Assembly: GCA_900128395.1 (NCBI GenBank)
Contig: LT649240.1
Span: forward strand, 1 to 64,000
Source: Stramenopiles sp. TOSAG23-2
Lineage: Eukaryota > Sar
Direction of reading: 5' to 3'
DNA length: 64,000 bases
Part shown: piece by piece, positions 1 to 9,934 of the stretch
Layout: each line of letters starts with the position of its first letter
Position numbering within the stretch: the first letter of the stretch is position 1
The notes under the pieces: generated by a model
The model's input: the letters and a program-made list of their open reading frames with translations, nothing else
Databases searched by the model: none
Told to the model about the DNA's origin: nothing
Position numbers and translations under genes: made by a program

Positions 1-257
1 AGTTTAAGTATAGTATTTTGTATTATTCCATTGTTATTGTGTTCTATCATATTTTACACATCAACCAAATCACGAACTATTAATTAAGTATCAAACCTGA
101 TTAACTTTAGAAGAAGTTTAAGTATAGTATTTTGTATTATTCCATTGTTATTGTGTTCTATCATATTTTTTACAACATCAGCCAAATCGTCGCGTTACTG
201 GTAGGGTTTATTTGTCCGATTTTCAGAATATATTTTAAGGAAATGTCTAATATTTTT
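1..257 (+). repeat. Left inverted-repeat arm with two tandem sub-units
   Basis: Sub-unit 1 (1-73) and sub-unit 2 (115-190) are near-identical. The linker between them (GTATCAAACCTGATTAAC) also appears, inverted, near 1350-1368. The arm continues to the inner boundary at about 257, where similarity with the right arm ends. Confidence 0.7.
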
Positions 258-1118
258 CCTTCAAATAATCTGTCATTTCAGGATATATGATTTCCAGGTT
301 TCCAGATTCCAGATAAAAGATTTAGCTTCTAAAATCAGGTTGGTTTGTATTTTAATTTCCTCTTCAAGTATATATTACTCTCATTTGGTAGGTATGCCAC
401 AATACGCGATGATTATTTTTCTTTTTTCTTTCAGAGGCAAGATTTTGTATTTATCACCACAAGGCACACAGCAAGTGCTATAATAGCATGTACTTAGCAG
501 GCACTACCTCAGGAACAAATTGATAGATAATTTTTTTGTATTCACACTGTGTACTTGAGAAATTAACTACACAAACTCCTTTTTCCATTTTAAAATTCAC
601 AAATTCACATACTGGATATAAATTTTACGCAGGAGCAAAGGTCCTGCGTAAATTACAGGGATACAATGAGGAAAAGGATTTGTGCTATTTGTATTATCGG
701 ATATCTACCAAACTCCGTTTCTAAAATTTGTATCTTCTTCCTGTCTGTAACATTTTGGACACACTCTCTTCCTATGCATTATGTGGTGTTGCACAATATC
801 ATATAACAGGTCTTTGATCATATCTAATCAACAATAATAGGAGTGTAACACAAAACTGACAGAACACAAAAAAGAGGTGACAGACTAAAACTATTTACAT
901 GATAAACTATACAAAAACAAAGATATAGTATCAATATTTATGATAATAACATCACACTTCAATGTATTGGAAATTATGCGTAGAAATTTAAAGGCATTAG
1001 TGTTAGCACATTCCTTGAATGCGAGCGAAACGAGATCATTCAACAGGTTGGTGATAGGAAATTAATTATGATATTTGATTTTAGAAACAATTTGCTTCAA
1101 AATGCATTGACAATTTTC

Positions 1119-1368
1119 GAGACATTTCCTTTAAATATATTCTGAAAATCGGACAAATAAAACCCTACCAGTAACGCGACGATTTGGCTGATGTGTAAAA
1201 AACTTAAACTTCTTATAGAGGTTATTCCGGTTGGATACTTAATTAATAGTTCTAATTAATAGATCGTGACGATTTGGCTGATGTGTAAAATATGATAGAA
1301 CACGATAACAATAAATATTGCAAAATACTATACTTAAACTTCTTCTAAAATTATTCAGGTTTGATACT
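1119..1368 (-). repeat. Right inverted-repeat arm
   Basis: Read on the minus strand this repeats the left arm in the same order, with small indels and a shortened second sub-unit (1200-1215). Divergence between the arms shows the insertion is not brand new. Confidence 0.7.
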
Positions 1369-1587
1369 GTTCCACAATAATTGTAGTATCACGACAAAGT
1401 CTCTCTTGGTAATATAATTATTTTATACACAGAAAGGAAAAGTATGGATCATGATATGCTACGAAGATGAAAACTAATGATAATAAATAATAATGATGAT
1501 GACGATATGGATGCTTTTGCATCAACACCGAAGACGATGATGTAACCAATTAATAAGGAATGCTGCAACAAAAAAAAATTTGTATGT

Positions 1588-1728
1588 TGCCAACTGTGAG
1601 GTTCGAACTCACGCATTCGAAAATACCACACTATTTATATGTTATGTTAGACAATGTTTTTCCTTAATTCTTTCCTTGTAATCACTTACTCTTAAGTGTG
1701 GCGCCTTAGACCACTCGGCCAACTTTAT
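1588..1728 (-). tRNA. tRNA-Leu(UAA)-like gene with a 59-nt intron; acceptor stem does not pair
   Basis: On the minus strand box A reads TGGCCGAGTGG and box B reads AGTTCGAACCTC. The D arm (GCC/GGC), the T arm (GTGAG/CTCAC) and the anticodon arm (CCACA/TGTGG) all pair. The anticodon loop is CTTAAGA, giving UAA (Leu). An intron of about 59 nt (1631-1689) sits at the canonical position just 3' of the anticodon loop. The problem is the acceptor stem: the seven bases before U8 (ATAAAGT) do not pair with the 3' strand (AGTTGGC); instead both ends carry the same AGTTGGC string. It is either a pseudogene, a tRNA-derived repeat, or a gene with a damaged 5' end. Confidence 0.6.
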
Positions 1729-2139
1729 TTTTTTGTTAATGGTATTTCTATGTTAATAATTATTTTTTGTTTGTTTGTTTTGTTACATGTTTCACTTACG
1801 TGGGCAGAACATGCTGTCATATGAATTGCTTCATATAGTAAAAATTGCAAATTTTTGATATATATAACAATGTATTATTTTACATATAAGTACTATGTAG
1901 TACATACAAATAGCATTGCACTTTTTCATTTTACATAGAAATAGCATTGTAAAGAATAATGGATGAAAAAAAACGACTGTTTTATTATTATTATTGCACA
2001 ATTCATCACATATATATGTTGTGGTTTTAAGATAGCAGATATATGTTGTGGTTTTAAGATAGCAGAAAAAAAAAAAAACATATCACATCCACATCCACAT
2101 CCACTACAACATCCACATCCACTACAACATATCACAAAC
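1729..2139. other. Gap with short tandem repeats upstream of the dikinase gene
   Basis: AT-rich sequence. A 27-bp unit (TATATGTTGTGGTTTTAAGA plus GATAGCAG) is repeated at about 2010-2065, followed by a CCACATCCACTACAACAT repeat. An open frame runs through it from 1963 into the dikinase, but the low-complexity translation and repeats favour 5' untranslated sequence. Confidence 0.5.
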
Positions 2140-5100
2140 ATGCCCCTTCGTCGCCGTCATCGCCACCTCTCTCAAAGGAAAAAAAGACACTCCTCCTCCT
2201 CCTCCTCCACCTCCACCTCCTCCTCAAAAAATAAAAATAATTACATTCTATTTTTCTCTGACGTCACCAAAAACGATGCTCATAAAGTAGGTGGAAAAGG
2301 TGCAAATTTAGGTGAATGTTTACGTGCTGGCTTAAACGTACCTCCAGGATTTTGTATCACAGCAAATGCATTCAAAAAACAAATGGAATATTCCAATATT
2401 AAATCAACCAATTGCTGCCAAAACAACAACAACAACAACAACAATAACATCGTCGCAAATAACATTTTAACACTTCAATTCTTACCATCCCTATTAAAAG
2501 AAATTAAATTAGCATATAAAAAACTTGGTTCCCAAATGGTAGCAGTAAGATCATCTGCCACCGCAGAGGACTCTGCAACTGCATCGTTCGCTGGGCAACT
2601 GGAAACATATTTAGGCATAAATGGGGAAGAATCGTTATTGTTAGCTGTCAAAGAGTGTTGGGCTTCATTATTTTCTGAACGCGTAGCTAGCTATAGCCAT
2701 TCCACCACTAATATTACCAATCTATTAGATAAAATATCATGTTGTGTAGTAGTACAAGTAATGATCGATGCTGATGCAGCTGGTGTTGCATTTACAGCAA
2801 ATCCTATGACACGAAATAGAAATGAAATTGTAATAACATCAAATTTTGGACTTGGTGAATCTGTTGTAAGTGATATAGTGACGCCAGATACTTTCATTCT
2901 TGATCATGATGGCAATTTAATAACAAAAACTATTTCTGAAAAAAATAAAATGGTAGTGTTGATTAATAATAATAAAAATGGTAGGGATGATGATATCAAT
3001 AATAATAATAACAAGAAGAAGAAGAAGAAACAGCAACAAAAATCATCAATTCAAAATCCGGGATCGACGGATAGTGGTGATATGTGCGGTAGGTAAAATA
3101 TAAATATGCTTTTCACATATATATATGACAAACATTCACTAACATGTAATCGTTATTTTTATTATCGTATCACACATTGTCGTCGTCTATAATCAATATT
3201 GTCTGGTTGTCTTAATAATGTCGTCGTCGTCGAATCGGTATTGTCGCAAACGTCTTCGACTCCACCTATATACCTTTGATCGTATTGTCACTCCACAAAC
3301 TTGGTGCACTATATTAGCTCCACAAACACAGTGCAGGACTATCCCACAAACACAGTGCAGGACTATCCCACAAACACAGTGCAGGACTATCATAAAAAAT
3401 GTGCCAAAATCAAAACAAAAGAAATCTTCAATCAACAATAACAATCTCCAATCAATTGTAACATTATGCAAAACAGTCGAAGCACATTATAATTCACCAC
3501 AAGATATTGAATGGGCATGTATAAACAATGAAATATATTTATTACAAAGTAGACCTATCACAACGTTGGGGGTAGAAAAAGATCATCCGCATCAGCAAAT
3601 TTGTAGGTAAAATATAATATCCTGCACCGTGTTGGCGTATTCTATACTCCTGCACACACATATATATATATGACAAACATTCACTAACATGTAATCGTTA
3701 TTTTTATCATATCTCATATTGTCGTCGTCGTCTAATCGGTATTGTCGTCGTCTATAATCGGTATTGTCGTCGTCGTCTATAATCGGTATTGTCGTCGTCG
3801 TCTATAATCGGTATTGTCTGGTTGTCTATAATCGGTATTGTCGTCGTCTATAATCGGTATTGCCGCAAACGTCTTCGACTCCACCTATATACCTTTGATC
3901 GTATTGTCACTCCACAAACCTGGTGCACTATATTAGCTCCACAAACACAGTGCAGGACTATCCCACAAACACAGTGCAGGACTATCAGCAGGACTGTCAC
4001 GGTGAATGAATTTGATTTTAAAATTAGATCAACTGATTGGATAACAACATGTAATGCGCAAGAAATGTTTCCTGGTCCTGGAACACCATTAACTATTTCT
4101 ACTTTTGGCAATGGTATTGAAATTGCAATGCAACGCTTGCATGTTGAATTTGGTGTCCTTGATAAAGTTTCCAAACATAAAGATCCACGCGCACCATGGT
4201 TCTATGGACATTTCTTCATAAATATGACAAATATTTTAGAAGTTACAATGCGTTTGCCACTGGGAAATCATGCAAAATCAAATGCAGAAATGAGCTTGCT
4301 AGGGCGTAAAAACCCAAAGGAAACGTTAGAGCAACTTGAATCGGTACATGGTGAATCGTTTTTGATTAAAAAATTAATAAATGGTTTATTTTATGCGAAG
4401 GCGATTGCATTTGCACCTTGGCGGATACCGACAATGGAGAAGCGAAAAATACAAGTAAAAGACTTATTGCGTGAATTGCCAAATGAAACTCCAATATCAC
4501 TCTATAATCGCATTGATCATTTATTGCCAGAGTATAATAATCAATGGTCAGATGGCATTTTAACGAGTTCACCAAGTGCTGGATGGATGCTTTTAATTAT
4601 GAAATTAATTGCAAAATCAAGTAGTGATATGTGGTGTAGGTAAAATATAAATATGCTTTTCACACACACACACACACACATATATATATGTAACAAACAT
4701 TCACTAACATGTAAGCATTATTTTTTATCGTATCACACCCGCTGAAATCGACCTACCTTTGGTTGTATTGTCGTATCACACATTGTCGTCTAATTGGTAA
4801 TGTCGTTGTATAATCGGTATTGTCGTCGTCTAATAATCGTATTGTCGCATACGTCTAATAATCGTATTGTCGTCGTCTAATAATCGTATCGTCGTCGTCT
4901 AATAATCGTATTGTCGCATACGTCTTCGTCTCCACAAACCTGGTGCACTATTTACCTCCACTTATGCTGGGATGTAGCTGTCGAACGCCTATCAGAGCTT
5001 TCAACTGTTTTATCTGATTCTGCTGGTAATAATGTTGAAAGTGCAGATGTGGTTAAGACATTAAATTTATTGAAGGAATGTATTGCAAATAGTGAATATG

Positions 5101-6083
5101 GTGAAGTATTTTCTTCATGGCCGGTGGACAAAGCAATTGATTTTTTGGAAAATGTCGATAATGATGCAAAAGAGGAAAAATTACACATTGTATATCGTAA
5201 TTTTATAAATCGCCATGGTCATAGATGCGTTAAAGAAGCAGAACTACGTAATAAAGATTGGTCAGAAGATCCAACTACATTGATAAAACTTTTACAAGAA
5301 AATGTTAATTCGTATAATACTATTGGTAGTCGTACCATTGAAACTTCCATTTCGTTAGATGAAATGTTAAAAACAAAATGGTCACATGTATCATGTTTGA
5401 CTAGACCTATTCTTCGTTATGCCGTCCATCAAACAAGAGCTGGGGTTGCTAGAAGAGAATATGGAAAATCAATGCAGGTACACGTGCATAGTTCATTTAA
5501 ACATGCATATAGACGATTAGGAAGATTATGTTACAAATTAAATATAATCCCAGAAATAGATTTAATATATTTTTTCACCCATACTGAATTGAAAGATTTG
5601 TTAAATTATGAGGACATGTCACAAATGAACAATCTTCATATGATTAAACGTGCTGTACAGCGTAGGGAAATATTAGCTATTCAAGAGACATATTCTTTTG
5701 ATGATTTAGGATGTGGTATTCCAGCACCAAGTACAGCTAGTGATTATGAACAAGGTGTAACTGGAGATGAATATACCGGAACACCAGTGTCTGTTGGCAC
5801 CGTTATTGGTATTGCAAGAGTTGTACGCACTTTAAATGATGCTGGAAATTTAAAATGTGGTGAAATATTGGTATGTCCATTTACTGATGTTGGTTGGACA
5901 CCATATTTTTCATTAGCATCTGGTCTAATAACAGAAATTGGTGGATTATTATCACATGGTGCAGTAGTTGCACGCGAGTATGGCTTACCATGCGTCGTCA
6001 ATGTGAAAGGTGCTACTCATATGATTCAAACTGGTGATAGAATTTGTTTAAATGGAGAGAATGGGAGTGTAAGAATTTTATAG
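2140..6083 (+). CDS. PEP-synthase / rifampicin-phosphotransferase-like dikinase, 4 exons
   Basis: Exons 2140-3092, 3385-3606, 3992-4635 and 4978-6083 join in phase to about 974 aa. Exon 1 carries the PPDK N-terminal ATP-grasp domain (KVGGKGANLGE, AVRSSATAEDS, ASFAGQLETYL, GVAFTANPMT). Exon 2 completes it (PQDIEWA, YLLQSRPITTL). Exon 4 ends with the swivelling phosphohistidine domain, GGLLSHGAVVAREYGLP, with the catalytic His present. The C-terminal PEP-binding barrel of classical PPDK and PEP synthase is absent, so the order ATP-grasp, middle domain, His domain is that of the rifampicin phosphotransferase group; the true substrate cannot be read from sequence. Start: ATG 2140 is preferred over 1963. 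Low-complexity inserts (poly-Asn, poly-Lys) lie near the end of exon 1. Exon 3 could alternatively start at 3980, adding four codons. Confidence 0.85.
3093..3384 (+). other. Intron 1 of the dikinase gene
   Basis: AG|GTAAAATATAAATATG donor and GTGCAG|GACTATC acceptor restore the frame as a phase-2 intron: AG+G codes Arg, then Thr-Ile-Ile-Lys. The 3' end holds three tandem copies of a 24-bp unit (CACAAACACAGTGCAGGACT core), each with the same potential acceptor. Homologous to introns 2 and 3. Confidence 0.75.
3607..3991 (+). other. Intron 2 of the dikinase gene
   Basis: Same AG|GTAAAATATAA donor block as intron 1. It contains repeated GTCGTCGTCTATAATCGGTA units (3718-3865), then the block CGCAAACGTCTTCGACTCC shared with intron 1. 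Two in-frame acceptors exist, after 3979 and after 3991 (CAGCAG|G), so a four-codon alternative splice is possible. Confidence 0.7.
4636..4977 (+). other. Intron 3 of the dikinase gene
   Basis: The 5' part repeats the GTAGGTAAAATATAAATATG block and the CA/TA microsatellite, ACATTCACTAACATGTAA block and GTCGTC repeats of introns 1 and 2. Using donor GTAGGT at 4636 and acceptor GATGTAG|CT at 4977 keeps frame (phase 1, Ser). The exact donor (4636 or 4640) is less sure than for introns 1 and 2. Confidence 0.6.
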
Positions 6084-6165
6084 AAAAAAAATACTATATA
6101 TATATATAAAACGGTGTTTCCTACGAGCGTACGTATCAGCAGGTATGCATATGCACATAGAAGAT

Positions 6166-7248
6166 TTAAAACGCAGCAACCATTTTTTTCATATCATATC
6201 CTAACTTCTCCAAATTAGGCTTACATGCAAATTTAATCATTGGTGGTGGTCCACATAATAATATTAACGTCTCATTGCTTGGCTTTGGCATATGGGTATC
6301 AATCATCTTGTCATCAATAAAACCGGTTGAATATTCCCAATCTTTTGGTGGACGATCCAATGTATACCATATTTTAAATCGATCTTTATATTCCATTGCC
6401 CAATCTTCCAACATATCACGAATCAATATATCATCTGCTGTTTGATTTGCAAATAATAATGAAATTTCAGTTTGATCATTTTCTTTATCTAATAATATAG
6501 CTTTAATGATTTGTAACATTGGAGTTACACCAGTACCACCAGCTATCATACCAAGCTTAGTTTTATTATTACCATATTTTTTCCACGAGCTACGTCCATA
6601 ATATTCAATATGTCCATATGGTCCTGCAATTTGTAACTCATCACCAACTTGTAAACTATTCATATATTGACTAACTTTGCCACCGTTTGGAAAACGTTTG
6701 TTTACATCTTTGAAATATACTTTTAAAATTAAATCAAAATAATTCACGTCGCAATCCAATGAACATGGCGTATATTTTCTTACAATTTCTTCTCTCCATT
6801 CCCCTGTTTCCTTATTGAAATCACCTTCACCGGAACCATAATCTTTTGGCCTTGCTGGACCACGTTGACTTTCAGGCACTGGATTCCACTCCTCATGTCC
6901 TGCAGCTATATTTGGTACATATACTTTAATGCATTTTCCTAATGGTAAACCAAGCACAGGTGCTGATTTTGGTAAAGCAAAACGAAAACGTCTTACATCA
7001 TGAGTAATATCTTCCTTTTCAATTAATTCAACCTGTTTTCTAGTGGAATTTAAAAATTTATTTCCACTTACTTTGTAAGGTAACTTATTTTTTTTACTAC
7101 TACTACTATTATTATTATTATTATTATTATCACGCATTAGAAAAAAATAACATGTTGCAACAATTGCAGTAGCAACAGTAATTAGTATACGAGTATCTAG
7201 ACCATCGCCATTATTAATACCAGTGGATTGAAGGATATTATATGACAT
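6166..7248 (-). CDS. NADH-cytochrome b5 reductase
   Basis: A 360-aa FAD/NAD(P)H oxidoreductase that would pass electrons from NADH to cytochrome b5 (lipid desaturation, sterol synthesis). An N-terminal membrane segment (about residues 14-32, ILITVATAIVATCYFFL) is followed by a poly-Asn/Ser linker. The FAD-binding RKYTPCS motif is near 155, GKVSQYMN follows, and the NAD-binding GMIAGGTGVTPM is near 235. The C-terminal part has LLCGPPPMIKFAC and ends in Phe, as is usual for the family. An insert of about 30 residues (PVPESQRGPARPKDYG) precedes the FAD motif. The start at 7248 (MSYNIL) is chosen because the hydrophobic anchor follows directly. The gene is tail-to-tail with the dikinase, about 80 bp apart. 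Confidence 0.92.
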   Translation of the reverse strand: MSYNILQSTGINNGDGLDTRILITVATAIVATCYFFLMRDNNNNNNNSSSSKKNKLPYKVSGNKFLNSTRKQVELIEKEDITHDVRRFRFALPKSAPVLGLPLGKCIKVYVPNIAAGHEEWNPVPESQRGPARPKDYGSGEGDFNKETGEWREEIVRKYTPCSLDCDVNYFDLILKVYFKDVNKRFPNGGKVSQYMNSLQVGDELQIAGPYGHIEYYGRSSWKKYGNNKTKLGMIAGGTGVTPMLQIIKAILLDKENDQTEISLLFANQTADDILIRDMLEDWAMEYKDRFKIWYTLDRPPKDWEYSTGFIDDKMIDTHMPKPSNETLILLCGPPPMIKFACKPNLEKLGYDMKKMVAAF

Positions 7249-7614
7249 TTTATTGATTGTAAATTGAATGCTGATGTATGTATATAGTCTATATATTCTT
7301 GGGGTATATGATTTATATGATGTTGTATCCAATATCTATCTATATATATGTTTTGTGGTTGTGATGGTTGTAACGACAAAAGTATAAAAAGAACGTATAT
7401 TATTATATATGTACAATATTCCCTTTTGCACTTTTCTTCTTTCTGTTCTATTTTTCCTATTTTTAATGATATCTCTATCTATAATTTAAATTGGCCGAAC
7501 AACTCTATATATCATTGCGGTTTGGATACGGTCAATTAATGCAATAAAATAAAAACCCCCTTTCATCTGCGCATCTCCCTCCACACTGATTTAGATTTTA
7601 TTGGTTGTTTTCTG
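7249..7614. other. Promoter-side gap
   Basis: Upstream of the reductase. AT-rich with TATATA runs; no gene or repeat recognised. Confidence 0.4.
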
Positions 7615-8427
7615 GTGTGGGAAATTGTGCTAGGGGATATTATTACGATATCGATAGGCTTGGTAGCATACGTAAGGTTGATAGAGACAATCGATCGAGT
7701 TATGTATTTGCGTGCCATTTGTCAAAGCCGAATAAAGAAACTTTCCAACAGGATAGTTCAGTTTCACAGACTTTATCGATGCACTAGTAAAAGAGTTTAC
7801 CGTTGTGATAAAACACATGTATACGAAATGATTTGTGTAGGTGACACCTACAAGAAAGGCAGAAAAATTGGAACACTGGATGCCAGTAACGGTTTATACA
7901 AAATAGACAATAAATTTTTTAAATACAGATTCCAATTAGACAACAATAAAAATTTCAAGACAAGTGTAAATTATCGAATGTCATACAAGCATCGTAACCC
8001 AGCACGTGTAGCGCATTTGCGCTTAGGATGCATAAATGCAAGATATTTGAAAGAAACAATAAGAAGGAAAAGTATATTAGGTTTAGACAATATCACCAAT
8101 GAACATATAAATGCATTCGACGAATGCCCATGCATTGGATGTATTGCAGCAGCACGGGCAAAATTCAGCACAAGTAGAACTAGAGGTAAGCAGCAACTTA
8201 GCTCATACAGACGAGATGGCAAGGAATACCATCCAGGTGAATATGCCATTGATTTTGCTGGACCAATACCACAAGGTCGTTTAATGCATAGACATATATT
8301 CTTCATAATGCATCTACGTACGGGTAAAACATGGACGTACGGATCCCCGACAACAAGTACAAAGGATGTAATACCAATAATGAGACTATTTCTAAATGAA
8401 CGTCATCTAGAAGAATCATGGCAGTAA
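7615..8427 (+). mobile_element. Ty1/copia-type Pol fragment (GAG-pre-integrase and start of integrase)
   Basis: A 270-codon open frame without a convincing start. Residues about 130-175 match a copia GAG-pre-integrase zinc region (HLRLGCINARYL ... CPCIGCIAAARAKF), with the usual second His replaced by Cys. It then enters the integrase core: DFAGPIP carries the first catalytic Asp and is followed by a TGKTWTY segment. The frame stops at 8427 before the remaining catalytic Asp and Glu, and no reverse transcriptase, protease or LTRs are seen nearby. It is a truncated, inactive remnant. Confidence 0.7.
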
Positions 8428-8921
8428 TCATTCAGGACGAGGACAAAGAGATTTATACATATGCCGTATAAGGGATATGACAATCGTGCATTTAGTGACC
8501 CAATATTTTTACAAGTTCATTTTCCTTTATGTGCCTATACTATGCAGTTGTATATCTCTGCACCACCTATTTTCATGTTTTTATCAGGGTTATAGCAATG
8601 GACGTAAAGCTAAACAGCCTCCTTGATTTCACTAGGTCCATCAATACTATTTTCATGTTATTTGTTACGCACTTCTTTTCTAAAATCAATCATCATCAAC
8701 AATGATGTTTAGGCTGTGCCAATCTAATAATAAATCATCTCTCATTTTTTACTCAAACAGTACATGATATATTGCGTTAGTTCATTAAAAAATAATAATA
8801 TCATACATATGATAAAGTGTGAATAAATGTATCCAATCCAACTATAGATTTGAAAGAATAACAATTAATTCATAACGTTGCAAATATCATTTGGTAAGAG
8901 CAAAAAAAGAGAGAGAGACGG
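8428..8921. other. Gap after the copia remnant
   Basis: No gene recognised. It may contain further decayed element sequence; a short open stretch near 8440-8600 has no family signature. Confidence 0.35.
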
Positions 8922-9202
8922 ATGAAAGGGATACAAGGACTTGTTAGACGTTGGAGTTTGAACAAGAATAATAGACAAGACGGTATATCATTTACAGACG
9001 AAGAGAAAAAAGGTGCTTTTTTTGTTGTAGCATTATACAAGGACTTGTTAGACGTTGGAGTTTGAACAAGAATAATAGACAAGACGGTATATCATTTACA
9101 GACGAAGAGAAAAAAGGTGCTTTTTTTGTTGTAGCATTGCTTTTTGTTGCTGCTGGTGGATATTATTATTATACAAAGAAAGGCACAAACAAAACATCAT
9201 AA
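8922..9202 (+). pseudogene. Small single-pass membrane-protein gene split by a 104-bp tandem duplication
   Basis: From ATG 8922 the frame reads MKGIQGLVRRWSLNKNN..., then at the repeat junction (about 9035) shifts and stops at 9065. The second repeat copy continues the original frame with DEEKKGAFFVVALLFVAAGG followed by YYYYTKK and a TAA at 9200. Read through one copy, the gene would be about 58 aa with one membrane segment near the C-terminus and basic residues after it. The repeat length is not a multiple of three, so as assembled the gene is broken. I do not recognise the family. Confidence 0.5.
8931..9138 (+). repeat. Direct duplication, period 104 bp
   Basis: 8931-9034 is repeated at 9035-9138 with essentially no differences. 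It interrupts the small membrane-protein frame. Confidence 0.9.
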
Positions 9203-9224
9203 AATAAACACACATATATATATA

Positions 9225-9800
9225 ATGGGAAACACACAAAGTGAAGAAAATAGTGACAATAGTCACGATAAGGATAAAAACAATAACAATGGGGATGAAG
9301 AAGAATATGAAAAAATGTGTAATGAATACGACAGAAAAACCAGTTCTAGGCAAATATATGCAAAAGAAGCTATGAAATTACATGAAGAAGGTAAACTGGT
9401 TATCATTGATACGAGAGAAGTATACGAACATGAATATGCTGCAATTCCTAATGCAAAAATCTTAAGTCCGACAACGCTTGGGATGACGTTAGTTAGTACC
9501 GTTGGCACTGGAATGCGATATCAACAAAATATTCCATTGGAAGAGCTTAAAAAGATACCAGAAGATGTAACTATTGTTTGTAGTTGCACTGCTGGACTTA
9601 GAAGCGGATATTGTGCCGTGGATTTAAGTAAAAGATTACAACGCCCGGTATTAAATTTACATGGTGGAATTATCAGTTGGTTCAATGCTGGTGGTAAAGT
9701 CGTCAATCCAAAAACCAATGAACAGGTAGATACTGTACATACGTATGGTGAAAACTGGGCAAAATATGTTAAGGGTGGCAAAGGCATTTTCAAATTGTGA
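9225..9800 (+). CDS. N-myristoylated-type rhodanese-domain protein
   Basis: A 191-aa protein. Start ATG 9225 gives MGNTQSEE, a good N-myristoylation signal, followed by a poly-acidic/Asn linker and a single rhodanese domain from about residue 43 (IYAKEAMKLHEEGKLVIIDT, REVYEHEYAAIPNA). The active-site loop is CSCTAGLRSGY, with a Cys in the expected place and the Gly-x-Arg-Ser turn; HGGIISWFNAGG is the usual C-terminal motif. Function would be sulfur transfer or a related persulfide reaction, probably at a membrane face. The C-terminus (about 35 residues) and 3' flank are duplicated downstream without affecting the frame. Confidence 0.88.
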   Translation: MGNTQSEENSDNSHDKDKNNNNGDEEEYEKMCNEYDRKTSSRQIYAKEAMKLHEEGKLVIIDTREVYEHEYAAIPNAKILSPTTLGMTLVSTVGTGMRYQQNIPLEELKKIPEDVTIVCSCTAGLRSGYCAVDLSKRLQRPVLNLHGGIISWFNAGGKVVNPKTNEQVDTVHTYGENWAKYVKGGKGIFKL

Positions 9801-9934
9801 TTAGATATATCATATTTCAAGAAGATATAGAATACTGTACATACGTATGGTGAAAACTGGGCAAAATATGTTAAGGGTGGCAAAGGCATTTTCAAATTGT
9901 GATTAGATATATCATATTTCAAGAAGATATAGAT
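9727..9934 (+). repeat. Direct duplication of the rhodanese 3' end, period about 104 bp
   Basis: The last roughly 75 coding bases plus 30 bp of 3' flank (9727-9830) recur at 9831-9934. The second copy lies wholly downstream of the stop codon. Confidence 0.9.

Larger units (their letters stand above)
1..1368. mobile_element. Partial DNA element with long, internally repeated inverted repeats
   Basis: The left arm (1-257) and right arm (1119-1368) are inverted copies. The best block pairs 181-257 with 1120-1195 and includes the shared string CAGCCAAATCGTCGCG. Each arm also holds tandem sub-repeats: the unit starting AAGTTTAAGTATAGTATTTTG occurs at 1 and again at 115, and in inverse orientation near 1345. 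The interior (258-1118) has no recognisable transposase; a 62-codon frame at 536-724 has no family signature I know. This is the layout of a non-autonomous foldback or MITE-like element. The outer left end lies beyond the window, so target-site duplication cannot be checked. Confidence 0.7.

Noticed and set aside
536-724. 62-codon frame inside the inverted-repeat element
   Set aside because: Too short, no recognisable motif; not called as a transposase.
1963-2139. N-terminal extension of the dikinase from ATG 1963
   Set aside because: The translation is a repeat (ICCGFKIA twice) and His/Pro low complexity; ATG 2140 is closer to the conserved domain.
3180-3870. GTCGTCGTCTATAATCGG repeats as a CRISPR array
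   Set aside because: Units are contiguous or irregular with no unique spacers and lie within introns of a eukaryotic gene.
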